Source: Ketobacter sp. MCCC 1A13808
Lineage (GTDB): Bacteria > Pseudomonadota > Gammaproteobacteria > Pseudomonadales > Ketobacteraceae
Assembly (NCBI RefSeq): GCF_009746715.1
Contig: NZ_VRKW01000007.1
Location: forward strand, 1 to 64,000
DNA: 64,000 nt
Direction: 5' to 3'
Below, in pieces: positions 1 to 7,715 of this stretch (within the stretch, counting starts at the first letter, position 1; every line of letters starts with the position of its first letter). The notes below the pieces were generated by a model. The model was given only the letters and a program-made list of their open reading frames with translations, searched no databases and was not told the DNA's origin. Made by a program: the position numbers and the translations under genes.

Positions 1-42
1 CGTTATAAACAGTTTGGGTTGGCTGATGTCTTCACCGCGCAT
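1..42 (-). CDS. Transposase, first 14 codons only
   Basis: The minus-strand frame starts with ATG at 42-40 and reads MRGEDISQPKLFIT before leaving the window. MRGED followed by an acidic or polar stretch and an aromatic residue is, from memory, the usual N-terminus of DDE transposases of the IS5/IS1182 type. The frame lies just inside the presumed IS end at about 117. The family is inferred from a very short stretch, and no catalytic residue is visible. Confidence 0.6.
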   Translation of the reverse strand, partial: MRGEDISQPKLFIT

Positions 43-122
43 AGTTAGGCTCTGTATTCAAAGAGAAGAAAACGCTATTTTTTCACAAAATAGTTAGTAA
101 GGGGAGTTTTTCAACAAGCTGT
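1..122 (-). mobile_element. End of an insertion sequence, cut by the window edge
   Basis: Positions 1-42 read on the minus strand begin a transposase, and the stretch up to about 122 would be the terminal region of the element. On the minus strand the outer end reads TTGTTGAAAAACTCCCC (near 101-117), similar to the terminal repeats of many IS5/IS1182-type elements. The neighbouring acyltransferase frame loses its family's C-terminus exactly here, which fits an insertion or an IS-linked deletion. The exact edge (about 117-124) cannot be fixed because the other end and any target duplication lie outside the window. Confidence 0.72.
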
Positions 123-1337
123 TAAAATACTGACGCCCAAACCAATCCCACCGGACTGGGGCACCCAAAACATGGGCTTGGACAGTTTTTTACCCATCAA
201 CACAACCGGCTCGGAAGGTCCGGGCACATTGGTCATCACCGCCGAGGCTTTGCTGGCAAAAAAATTCAATGCCCAATTTTCCATCCAATGCGGAAAGTAG
301 CCCAACATTCCCAAAACATTAAAACTCATCTGCGCCTGCATGCCATTTTTCAGTTTCTTCATATTGCTGCGTACTGCACGAATACGCCGCTCAGCAGAAA
401 TTTCGCCTACTGGCAAATCCAGGTAAACCAAACCAAATTGGTTGCCCAACTGCAACGCATCTTTTAAGGGGCGCAGATTAACCGGTACAGTGGTGCGGAT
501 CGTGACATCGTCTACAGGCTCACCGATACGTTCCAGATACCGCCGCAAACTCCCTGCAACACAACCCAGGATGACATCGTTCACGGTGCAGCCCATCGCC
601 TTACTAACCTGCTTTACTTCTTTAACATCCAAAGAAGGCGCCCAACCAACGTGCTTCAATGAAGAAAGACTGCGCTTATAGGCGGTTTTGGAGTCGGGCT
701 TGGCGAAGGTGACCTTCATCATTTCAAAAAACCAAAGCGAACCAAACCCGGCGTAAAAGGCGGTGCTTTGGGCCCAGAATTGAGCCCGATGCATTAGGCT
801 TCGGGACTTCGCTTTTCGTTCTGGCATTTTGAAACGGGCGGCTGGAGAGCTGTGCATGACTGATTTATCGGCTATTGAATCCAGCACAGAGATCAATGCG
901 ATACCATCAGCATAGCTGTGGTGCACCCTCACCAGCACCGCACAGCCTGATTCATACTCGGGCAAAAAGTGAAATCGCCATAGGGGTTTATCTGCGGACA
1001 GCGGTTGCGGCACGATGGCACTCACGGTTTGCCTTAAGGCTTCGTCCTGCTGTTTACCGGGCACCAACTCAAGCGTACTTAGGTGATAATCCATATCCAG
1101 GGTTTCAAGCTCTTCCCAATAATATCGGGGGCCTTCCTGTATTGGCCGCTGACGGAAACGCTTGTGCTGCACCAGCAATCGGTCGGTTAAAATCGCTTTG
1201 AATTCATCTTGGGTCATGGGCTCATCAAAAAACAGCAGCCCGTTAATCACCATCAGGTTTTCGCGCCGGTCCATGCGCAGCCAGGCGGTATCCACGTGCC
1301 GCATCGGCTCTTTAGATAATCGGTTGACAGTCCTCAT
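111..1337 (-). CDS. Wax ester synthase/diacylglycerol acyltransferase (WS/DGAT), C-terminally truncated
   Basis: This is a bifunctional WS/DGAT acyltransferase, which makes wax esters or triacylglycerol from acyl-CoA and an alcohol or diacylglycerol. The N-terminus (MRHVDTAWLRMD) and the catalytic HHxxxDG motif (HHSYADG, about residue 140) are clear, and PLWRFH and NVPGP family motifs follow. Family members usually run about 450-500 residues. This one has 408 and stops right after GLGVSILT, where about 50 further residues are expected. The last codons lie in what looks like the end of an insertion sequence, so the gene is probably truncated. The start at 1337 has a good ribosome site (AAGGAAG); a second ATG at 1304 matches the usual family start. 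Loss of the final segment may abolish activity, but the catalytic half is intact. Confidence 0.85.
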   Translation of the reverse strand: MRTVNRLSKEPMRHVDTAWLRMDRRENLMVINGLLFFDEPMTQDEFKAILTDRLLVQHKRFRQRPIQEGPRYYWEELETLDMDYHLSTLELVPGKQQDEALRQTVSAIVPQPLSADKPLWRFHFLPEYESGCAVLVRVHHSYADGIALISVLDSIADKSVMHSSPAARFKMPERKAKSRSLMHRAQFWAQSTAFYAGFGSLWFFEMMKVTFAKPDSKTAYKRSLSSLKHVGWAPSLDVKEVKQVSKAMGCTVNDVILGCVAGSLRRYLERIGEPVDDVTIRTTVPVNLRPLKDALQLGNQFGLVYLDLPVGEISAERRIRAVRSNMKKLKNGMQAQMSFNVLGMLGYFPHWMENWALNFFASKASAVMTNVPGPSEPVVLMGKKLSKPMFWVPQSGGIGLGVSILTAC

Positions 1338-1406
1338 ATTCTTCCTTCAAACCGCCGCGGCCGCTCCCACAACCCCGACAGAAAACGTGTGAAAAATCCG
1401 TTTTTC

Positions 1407-1424
1407 AGCAAACAAGTGTTAGCC
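1407..1424. promoter_or_regulatory. Candidate FabR/DesT-type operator, acyltransferase side
   Basis: The site contains AACAAGTGTT, a dyad AACA-N2-TGTT, and shares a 12-base core (ACAAGTGTTAGC) with an inverted copy at 1543-1554. The pattern resembles the AACnCTTGTT palindrome recognised by DesT/FabR regulators, as I recall it. It lies directly downstream of the likely -10 of the acyltransferase promoter, where a bound regulator would block transcription. Binding by the adjacent TetR-family protein is inferred. Confidence 0.5.
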
Positions 1425-1452
1425 AATATACACTCAATATATAGAATTGCAA
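1425..1452 (-). promoter_or_regulatory. Candidate sigma-70 promoter of the WS/DGAT gene
   Basis: On the minus strand TTGCAA (1452-1447) and TATATT (1430-1425) are separated by 16 bases, about 90 bases upstream of the start codon. The candidate operator at 1407-1424 follows immediately. Between this promoter and the regulator gene lies an interrupted palindrome, AGTCGG/CCGACT at 1491-1508, of unknown role. Confidence 0.4.
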
Positions 1453-1531
1453 TTCTTCATGGTCAAAAGAGACCGCCTTTTGGCTAATTCAGTCGGCTTA
1501 AACCGACTGTAGGACAACACCGATTATACGG

Positions 1532-1560
1532 TTGATTTTTCAGCTAACACTTGTACACTT
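1532..1560 (+). promoter_or_regulatory. Candidate promoter of the TetR gene overlapped by an operator
   Basis: TTGATT (1532-1537) and TACACT (1554-1559) stand 16 bases apart, about 30 bases before the regulator's ATG. The spacer carries GCTAACACTTGT (1543-1554), the exact reverse complement of the core at 1412-1423. This arrangement would give autoregulation and co-control of both divergent genes. The promoter elements are weak matches. Confidence 0.42.
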
Positions 1561-1590
1561 AATTTCATCTAACCCTAAAGAAAGTTTACT

Positions 1591-2241
1591 ATGACCGAAT
1601 CCTTGTCCCGAGCACAACAAAAACAACAAACCCGCGCCAACATAATGTCCGCAGCGTTGAAGAAAATGAATCAAGACAAAGGCTTTTCCAGCCTCAGTTT
1701 ACGTGAAGTCGCAAAGGAAGCCGGTATCGCCCCCGCCTCGTTTTACCGCCATTTTGATAATATGGAATTATTGGGACTGGAATTGGTGGCCCAGGCCGAC
1801 TCCGCCTTACAATTGATTCTAGAAGACACCAAAAAACTGGAGGGACGGGGTGAGGAAATGGTCGAAAAAAGCGTGTCGGTTTGCATGTCTCACTTTCGGG
1901 AGAACGGCGCCCTGTTTCGTGTACTCACACGGGAAGCCACCGGCAACTCCCCCATCATACGTCGCGCCATTAAACGCTGCCTGCACCAGATCAATCAGCA
2001 GTTAGCGGCCATCATTGAAGTTGAGACGAAACGCTACAACCGCATTATCACAAACAGCATGTTCGTCGCAGAAGCCATTTCAACGCTGGTATTTTATATC
2101 GGTATCGCCAGCATAGACCTGCCATATGCCAAACAAAAAGAAGCGGAGAAACGGCTGGCCCACCATATCCGTGCCGTCTATTGGGGTGCCGAGGCCATGG
2201 CCAATTCACAGCACATGACCCGACAACTTCTGATTTCCTGA
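1591..2241 (+). CDS. fabR: TetR-family transcriptional regulator, FabR/DesT-like
   Basis: This is a DNA-binding repressor of the family that senses the saturated/unsaturated acyl balance and controls fatty-acid desaturation or unsaturated fatty-acid synthesis. The helix-turn-helix (residues about 38-60, FSSLSLREVAKEAGIAP then SFYRHF) is very close to E. coli FabR, and the ligand domain keeps the FabR pattern (FRVLTREATGNSP). At 216 residues it has normal length. It is divergent from the wax ester synthase gene, and the shared region holds two inverted copies of the same operator-like sequence, so storage-lipid synthesis is a likely target. AAAGAAAG lies ahead of the ATG. FabR and DesT cannot be separated by sequence reading alone. 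Confidence 0.82.
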   Translation: MTESLSRAQQKQQTRANIMSAALKKMNQDKGFSSLSLREVAKEAGIAPASFYRHFDNMELLGLELVAQADSALQLILEDTKKLEGRGEEMVEKSVSVCMSHFRENGALFRVLTREATGNSPIIRRAIKRCLHQINQQLAAIIEVETKRYNRIITNSMFVAEAISTLVFYIGIASIDLPYAKQKEAEKRLAHHIRAVYWGAEAMANSQHMTRQLLIS

Positions 2242-2267
2242 ACCCGGTGAGGCGGGCTCGGTCTATT

Positions 2268-3173
2268 CTATTTTTCCAAATTAGCAGAACGGGTATCCAC
2301 CGCCGCCCGTGCAACTAATTTGTCCCCCCAGTAAAACAGTAATAAGCAGGCACAAATCAAAAGCGCACCGATCACCAGGTTGGGAGTGACGGCTTCTCCG
2401 TTAAAATAAACCCCCAAACTGATCGCCAGCACCGGCGTAACCATCGTCACCAAAGCCACTGAACTCGCCCGCATATGCTTCAGAATATAAAAATAACAAA
2501 AAAAGCCAATAAACGAGCCGAATACGGTCAAATATAAAATCGCAGCAACTGTCCGCAGGGTCAGCGATTCCACTTCCAAACCCAGAAACAAACCACTGAT
2601 GGCGTACAACGGCGTGGCCAACGTCAACGACCCTACCGTTTGCGCTAACGGATGCATATCAAAGGGCTCGCGCTTAATCAAAATTCCGCTAATCGAAAAG
2701 CACAACATGCCAAACCCCACCAACAGAAAGCCCAGATAGCTATTACCGGTGAGCATCACGCTCTGGCTGAAACTAATAACCAAACCACACAATCCCAACA
2801 ACACCGCCATCCAGCGGCTGACCGAAAACGGCGGCTCTCTCAAAAAATAACGGGACAGAATGGCAGACGCGATCGGTGATAAGCCGAACAGCACCGAGAT
2901 CATGCCCGAGCTAATATAGCTTGCTCCGATGTACACGCAAATCAGCCCAACAAACAAACCGATATTAGAAACCGCATAGATTTTAAGAGCCTGCCGATGC
3001 CAGGGTACCGCCACCTTCAAAAGCCGCGCGGCAGTCCAGCCCAACAATGCGGCCAGAAACATCCGACTCAAGGCACCCGCAACCGGGGACAAACCCTGCG
3101 AACTCCATTGCACACCCAAAGGCGTAGTTGACCACACCAAGATAACGACTAAGTAGGCAGCTGGCACCGACAT
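2268..3173 (-). CDS. EamA/DMT-family transporter
   Basis: A 301-residue inner-membrane protein with about ten hydrophobic segments and the two-fold EamA repeat of the drug/metabolite transporter superfamily. The N-terminus (LVWSTTPLGVQWSSQGLSP) and the second repeat (VFGSFIGFFCYFYILKHMRAS) fit the family. These proteins export small metabolites or amino acids; the substrate cannot be read here. The gene converges with the TetR gene (26 bases between stops). AAGGAG lies 12 bases before the ATG. A strong terminator hairpin lies in its 5' leader (3260-3299), so transcription may be attenuated. Confidence 0.82.
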   Translation of the reverse strand: MSVPAAYLVVILVWSTTPLGVQWSSQGLSPVAGALSRMFLAALLGWTAARLLKVAVPWHRQALKIYAVSNIGLFVGLICVYIGASYISSGMISVLFGLSPIASAILSRYFLREPPFSVSRWMAVLLGLCGLVISFSQSVMLTGNSYLGFLLVGFGMLCFSISGILIKREPFDMHPLAQTVGSLTLATPLYAISGLFLGLEVESLTLRTVAAILYLTVFGSFIGFFCYFYILKHMRASSVALVTMVTPVLAISLGVYFNGEAVTPNLVIGALLICACLLLFYWGDKLVARAAVDTRSANLEK

Positions 3174-3544
3174 GACACATTCACTCCTTTTTTCCTCCTT
3201 ACGAATATCGCAGCGGTTGGGTGAACCCTGGCCTTGTCATTGCTTTACTGTCAGAAACGAAAAAGGCCGCAGGTTCTTTCGAAACGCTGCGGCCTTTTTA
3301 ACTCCGGGATACAACTTATCTCACCAACCTGCTCCCCTGCCCGCAACGTTACCGCATGCCCGCCACATAATGCGACAGACACAGGTCATCGCGCGGCGTT
3401 TAATCGCTGCGCGACAGGCGGATGGTTTAGGTGCTGTGATTTGGCTGTTCATAGCTTTACACTATAGGGGTTGTCTCTCGAGCCGGTCAACGAATAATTC
3501 CCGGTTTAAGAAAAATGTCACACAGAGGAACTGAAATTACTTCC
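3174..3544. other. Gene-free divergent region between EamA transporter and cca
   Basis: About 370 bases without a supported gene. It holds a strong factor-independent terminator at 3260-3299, although both flanking genes are transcribed away from the region. The 140 bases on the cca side of the hairpin are rich in short inverted repeats (for example GTCATCGCGCGGCG and CGCTGCGCGAC at 3386-3415). Read on the minus strand this would be leader RNA, then terminator, then the transporter gene. No known riboswitch consensus was recognised. Confidence 0.5.
3260..3299. terminator. Strong bidirectional terminator hairpin
   Basis: The arms AAAAAGGCCGCAG (3260-3272) and CTGCGGCCTTTTT (3287-3299) are perfect complements around a 14-base loop, giving a U-tract in either direction. 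It lies between two divergent genes, so it is either an attenuator for the minus-strand EamA gene or the end of an unannotated small RNA. Confidence 0.85.
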
Positions 3545-4801
3545 ATGGAAATTTATCTGGTGGGCGGCGCTGTACGCGACCGCCTATTGAATCTGCCGAT
3601 TAAAGATCAGGATTGGGTCGTCGTCGGCGCTTCTGCAGATGACCTGCTGAAGCAGGGCTATCAAGCTGTGGGCAAAGACTTTCCCGTGTTTTTGCATCCA
3701 CAAACCCACGAGGAATACGCCCTTGCCCGTACTGAACGAAAAAGCGGTGCCGGATACACCGGCTTTGAATGCTACGCAGGCACAGACGTTACCCTGGAAC
3801 AGGATTTATCACGACGTGATCTGACCATCAATGCCATGGCTCAAGATGACGCCGGTAATCTTATCGACCCCTATCAGGGACAAAATGATATCCGGGATAA
3901 AAAACTGCGCCATGTGTCTGACGCTTTTATTGAAGACCCGTTACGGGTTTTACGGGTGGCCCGCTTTCTTGCACGCTTTCATAGTCAGGGCTTTGAAATA
4001 GCGCAAGAAACGCTGCAACTGATGGGTACCATCTCCGGCAGCGGCGAGCTGGCACACCTAACGCCGGAGCGGGTCTGGACTGAAACCGAGAAAGCATTAT
4101 CAGAAAAAAGCCCCTGGCGCTATTTTGAAGTGCTATACGAATGCGGTGCGCTTACGGTGATCTTTCCGGAACTCGCGCGCCTGTTCGGCGTGCCTCAACC
4201 ACCCCGCCACCATCCGGAAATCGACACCGGCATCCACGTGATGATGACCCAGCAAGCCGCTTGCAATCTAATCCAGGAGCATGCAATAAACGCAGCAGAC
4301 CGTACGGCGATTTTATTTTCCCTGCTGTGTCACGACCTGGGCAAAGGTCTGACACCGGAAGAGACGTTGCCCAGCCACCCGGGGCACGAGGATATCAGCG
4401 AGTTTCTAACGGAAAAAGTATGTCAGCGACTGCGCACCCCCAACCCGGTGAAACGCCTAAGTAAACTTGTCGCCAAGTACCACACTCACTGTCATCGCGC
4501 GTTCGAACTTAAACCTTCCACGGTCATGCGTTTATTTGAAGCGCTTGATGTCATAAGGCGCCCGGAAACCCTCACCCTGTTCCTGCTGGCATGCGAAGCG
4601 GATGCAAAAGGCCGCACCGGCTTTGAGCAACGAGCCTATCCGCAAGTGGGCTACTTACAGGATTGCGCCAATGCAATGAAACAAGTGGAACCTCGCTTGC
4701 TGGTGAACCTGGGTTTTAAAGGGGAAACTCTGGGTATCGAGATCAGAAGAAAACGCATTGATGCGATACGAGAAATAAAAAACAGTTATGTACAGGATTA
4801 A
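3545..4801 (+). CDS. cca: CCA-adding tRNA nucleotidyltransferase with HD domain
   Basis: This enzyme adds or repairs the 3' CCA end of tRNAs from CTP and ATP. The head domain shows the class II signature GGAVRD with the metal-binding pair in KDQDW, then RRDLTINAMA and the nucleotide-recognition segment DPLRVLRVARFLARF. The C-terminal half carries an HD phosphohydrolase domain (CHDLGKG), as in the gammaproteobacterial enzyme. I chose ATG at 3545 because MEIYLVGGAVRDRLL aligns with the usual N-terminus; an in-frame ATG at 3515 would add ten unmatched residues. The protein has 418 residues, near the E. coli length of 412. The gene is followed nine bases later by folM. Confidence 0.95.
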   Translation: MEIYLVGGAVRDRLLNLPIKDQDWVVVGASADDLLKQGYQAVGKDFPVFLHPQTHEEYALARTERKSGAGYTGFECYAGTDVTLEQDLSRRDLTINAMAQDDAGNLIDPYQGQNDIRDKKLRHVSDAFIEDPLRVLRVARFLARFHSQGFEIAQETLQLMGTISGSGELAHLTPERVWTETEKALSEKSPWRYFEVLYECGALTVIFPELARLFGVPQPPRHHPEIDTGIHVMMTQQAACNLIQEHAINAADRTAILFSLLCHDLGKGLTPEETLPSHPGHEDISEFLTEKVCQRLRTPNPVKRLSKLVAKYHTHCHRAFELKPSTVMRLFEALDVIRRPETLTLFLLACEADAKGRTGFEQRAYPQVGYLQDCANAMKQVEPRLLVNLGFKGETLGIEIRRKRIDAIREIKNSYVQD

Positions 4802-4810
4802 TCAGACCCT

Positions 4811-5551
4811 ATGAACAGTAATCAAAAAGTGGCGCTCATTACCGGTTCAGCCAAGCGCATAGGCGCAACCGTTGCGCGCTACCTGCATGCAAATAATATG
4901 GATGTGGTGTTGCACTACCGCCATTCAGCAGACGCGGCTAAATCATTACGGGATGACCTGAATCAGATCCGGCCGCACTCCTGCATTGCGCTGCATGCGG
5001 ATCTGGCCAACCCCGACTCGTGGCAACATTTGGCGCAGCAGGCCCAAAGCTGGAAGCAGCGGGTGGACGTACTGGTGAACAACGCTTCTACCTATTATCC
5101 CACCACCCTGGAAAACACCACTGTGCAACAATGGAATGATTTGTTTGCCAGCAACGCTCAAGCACCGTTTTTTCTGACTCAAGCACTGCTGCCCGCATTA
5201 AAACAGCAAAAAGGTTGTGTGATAAATATTGTCGATGCTTTGGTGGACAAACCCGATACGGATTACACTCCCTACACCATGGCAAAGTCTGCACTGCGCA
5301 CCATGACCCTTTCATTGGCAAAAATGCTGGCGCCGGATGTTCGGGTAAACGGCATTGCTCCGGGCGCCATTCTTTGGCCAGAGCACGCCGGTGGCGATGA
5401 TGAAAACCTCAGGCAAAAGATTCTGAACGATATTCCCATGCAAGAAATCGGTACACCGGAAGACATCGCAAAAGCCATTTTATTTTTGGTTGCCGATGCG
5501 CCTTACGTGACCGGACAGATTCTTGCAGTGGACGGTGGCAGAAGTCTGTAG
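4811..5551 (+). CDS. folM: Pteridine reductase / dihydromonapterin reductase (SDR family)
   Basis: A 246-residue short-chain dehydrogenase that reduces pteridines with NADPH. The nucleotide-binding motif is TGSAKRIG, the TGxxxRxG form typical of pteridine reductases rather than TGxxxGxG. The NNAS motif and catalytic YxxxK (YTMAK) follow. Its likely role is tetrahydromonapterin or dihydrofolate reduction, which suits the neighbouring folB and folK genes. It starts nine bases after cca and is probably cotranscribed. FolM is the best match because of the Arg motif; a generic SDR is the alternative. Confidence 0.85.
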   Translation: MNSNQKVALITGSAKRIGATVARYLHANNMDVVLHYRHSADAAKSLRDDLNQIRPHSCIALHADLANPDSWQHLAQQAQSWKQRVDVLVNNASTYYPTTLENTTVQQWNDLFASNAQAPFFLTQALLPALKQQKGCVINIVDALVDKPDTDYTPYTMAKSALRTMTLSLAKMLAPDVRVNGIAPGAILWPEHAGGDDENLRQKILNDIPMQEIGTPEDIAKAILFLVADAPYVTGQILAVDGGRSL

Positions 5552-5581
5552 TGCACCACCCCGAACCGGGTTGGTGGCACT
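5550..5581. terminator. Hairpin between convergent folM and serine hydrolase genes
   Basis: AGTGCACCACCC (5550-5561) and GGGTTGGTGGCACT (5568-5581) pair with two bulges around CGAACC. The hairpin overlaps both stop codons of the convergent genes. There is no clear U-tract, so function as a terminator is only likely. Confidence 0.45.
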
Positions 5582-6735
5582 TACTCCCGGGGCCGGGGTA
5601 AAGCCCATTCATACACTCGCTGGATGCGTGATGTGACTTCACGAATAACCCCGACCCCGTTATCGCCGTTACACAACAAAACGCAGCCATAGCCTTTCTG
5701 TTTGTGTCCACAGATCCAGCCTTTAAATCCTACGTTGTCACCATGATGGGTTAAATACCAGCCGTCGCCTTGTTTCTCTATGGCGAAACCCGCAGCGTAG
5801 TCCCCTACCCCTACCGGTGTTGCCATGGCCTGAATCGTGTTTCTCGACAACACAAGATTCGACTGACCGTGCAATGATCGCTGCAATTCAATCATAAATT
5901 GCGCCAGATCCGATGCCGTGGTCCAAAGCCCCGCAGCCGCCTGCTCGGGATACCGATGCCATTTGTGAGGCATGCTTTGTCCGGCCATATCGTGCCCCCG
6001 CGCCCGGTTTTGTTCTTGCTGCTGCGCGACCGAATCATCGAATCCACTGCGCGTCATGTTAAGCGGGCTCAATACCTGCTGATGTAATAGGGTCGCAAAC
6101 GGTTGCCGATAAACCTCCTCCAGTAACAACTGCAAAATCGTATAACCGGCACCGGAATATTGCCAGGCACTCATCGGTGATCTATGAAAGCGCGTTGCAC
6201 CGACATTACAAGGCGCCTCGCCATTCAGTATCTGCAACAAAGAAGGCAGCGCGCTACCGGGAGGATAACCGGGGTAGCCATAACCGTCCCCCAAACCGGA
6301 GGTATGACTCATCAGCGATAGCGGTGTCACCTTACCAGTCCGGGTAAACGTGGTTTCCGCCGGGCACCAGCTTTTCAGTACGCTGAAAACATCGTCATAC
6401 AAACCGAAATAGTCATCCTGAATGGCTTTCATCACCAACATCGCCGCCACCGGTTTACTGATGGAAGCGGCCTGGAATAGGGTGTCAGTCTCAGCAGCAA
6501 CAGCCGACACCCTATCCGCAACACCATAGGCTTTCGCCCAATGAATCCGGAAATCGCGGATCACCGCCACGCTCAGTGCGGGCACACGGTAATGCTGCAA
6601 CACTTGGGGCAGTGTAAGTGAATCAAGGCCGTGGTGGTCCGGCAATTGGGGTGTTTCGACCGAATCTATATAAGAAGTTGGCGGGGCCACTATACGCTCG
6701 CTGAAAATCAGGGGGCAGCTAATTGCACCGGCCAC
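5581..6735 (-). CDS. Serine hydrolase, class C beta-lactamase/esterase family
   Basis: A penicillin-binding-protein-like hydrolase of the beta-lactamase superfamily. The nucleophile motif SxxK is present (AASISKPVAAM, about residue 93), then a Tyr motif (QYSGAGYT) and, near the C-terminus, HHGDNVGFKG in place of the KTG element. No signal peptide is apparent, so a cytoplasmic esterase or peptidase is more likely than a secreted resistance enzyme. The frame opens with GTG at 6735 inside the end of folK (28-base overlap). A second GTG about 45 bases later is an alternative start. The overlap suggests translational coupling to folBK. Substrate unknown. Confidence 0.75.
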   Translation of the reverse strand: MAGAISCPLIFSERIVAPPTSYIDSVETPQLPDHHGLDSLTLPQVLQHYRVPALSVAVIRDFRIHWAKAYGVADRVSAVAAETDTLFQAASISKPVAAMLVMKAIQDDYFGLYDDVFSVLKSWCPAETTFTRTGKVTPLSLMSHTSGLGDGYGYPGYPPGSALPSLLQILNGEAPCNVGATRFHRSPMSAWQYSGAGYTILQLLLEEVYRQPFATLLHQQVLSPLNMTRSGFDDSVAQQQEQNRARGHDMAGQSMPHKWHRYPEQAAAGLWTTASDLAQFMIELQRSLHGQSNLVLSRNTIQAMATPVGVGDYAAGFAIEKQGDGWYLTHHGDNVGFKGWICGHKQKGYGCVLLCNGDNGVGVIREVTSRIQRVYEWALPRPRE

Positions 6736-7199
6736 AACGCTTGCTTGGACTTATCATAGCCGGCCCATAAATCACGATAGGTTTGCTTCAATTGTGGATG
6801 CAACTCGTCAGCAGCGACATCGCTGAGCGGCCACAAAACAAAGGCATTGGTAAGGATTTCATCCCGCGGCAGATGAACGCCATCATGCTCGCCCACCAGC
6901 GAATCGTAGATCAGGATATCGATATCCAGAGTGCGTGGGCTGAATTTCGGGCCACCGCGCACACGCCCGTTCTGATCTTCGATTGCCTTGATGGAGTGCT
7001 GCAATGCCCCCACCGCTAATGGTGTTTCGATGCCCACGACCAGATTAAAAAAGGGGCTGCCTTTAAACCCGATCGATTCGCTTTCGTACACAGGCGACAC
7101 AATCAAATCACCAAACCGGTTCCGCAACTCAGAAAGTGCAGCCCGTATATGCTTATGCCGATCAATATTGCTGCCCAATCCGAGGTAGACCCTGGCCAT
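6708..7199 (-). CDS. folK: HPPK, 6-hydroxymethyl-7,8-dihydropterin pyrophosphokinase
   Basis: Transfers pyrophosphate from ATP to 6-hydroxymethyl-7,8-dihydropterin in folate synthesis. The family signature GPKFSPRTLDIDIL is present, with the N-terminal YLGLGSNI and the metal-binding DIDIL aspartates. The length of 163 residues is normal. The start ATG overlaps the folB stop (TGATG at 7197-7201), so the two are translationally coupled. The downstream serine hydrolase overlaps its end. Confidence 0.95.
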   Translation of the reverse strand: MARVYLGLGSNIDRHKHIRAALSELRNRFGDLIVSPVYESESIGFKGSPFFNLVVGIETPLAVGALQHSIKAIEDQNGRVRGGPKFSPRTLDIDILIYDSLVGEHDGVHLPRDEILTNAFVLWPLSDVAADELHPQLKQTYRDLWAGYDKSKQALWPVQLAAP

Positions 7200-7555
7200 C
7201 AGGGCTTTACTCCCCGCTCGATGATTACCCCTACGTCGCGCGCATTCGGCAAAGCGCCGGGCTTGCCGAGTCGCAACCTTACCCAGGGAACCGAAAACTC
7301 GTCCATGACCAGAGCCGCTATTTTTTCTGCCATGGTTTCCACCAGTTGGAATTGGCTTGCTTCCACAAACGCCGTAATCCGATCCGACACCGACTTATAA
7401 TTCAGCGCATCATCAATATTGTCATTCCGCCCTGCTTTAGCGATATCCGACGCCATTTCAAGGTCCAGCACCACGGTCTGCCTGATGGCTCGCTCCCAGT
7501 CGAAAATACCTATTACAGTTTGGATTTTCAGTTCCCGAACAAACACGATGCCCAT
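7199..7555 (-). CDS. folB: Dihydroneopterin aldolase
   Basis: Converts 7,8-dihydroneopterin to 6-hydroxymethyl-dihydropterin and glycolaldehyde. The 118-residue protein shows the usual core, including IGIFDWERAIRQ near the N-terminus, DALNYKSVSDRI, and the C-terminal KPGALPNARDVGVIIER. It is the first gene of the minus-strand folB-folK-hydrolase unit and is divergent from plsY, as in Pseudomonas. Confidence 0.94.
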   Translation of the reverse strand: MGIVFVRELKIQTVIGIFDWERAIRQTVVLDLEMASDIAKAGRNDNIDDALNYKSVSDRITAFVEASQFQLVETMAEKIAALVMDEFSVPWVRLRLGKPGALPNARDVGVIIERGVKP

Positions 7556-7715
7556 GACAGCAGCCTAAATAATGGATGTCCGGTGGAATCTACCAAGACC
7601 CGGCGCCGGTTACAATGTTGTCCGGCGAACGCCGTCACCATTTGTCGCCCCAACCCTTGCCCAACACATTCACTAATGAAACAATCGAACAATTACGAAC
7701 TCTCCGGAGCCTGTT

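Noticed and set aside
3300-3440. Resemblance to 6S RNA (ATGTGGCG and GGTTGGTGAG on the minus strand)
   Set aside because: The closing stem and gene context (zapA, fau) of 6S RNA are absent; two short matches are not enough.
3515-3544. Upstream in-frame start for cca
   Set aside because: The ten extra residues do not match family N-termini, and ATG 3545 gives the usual one.
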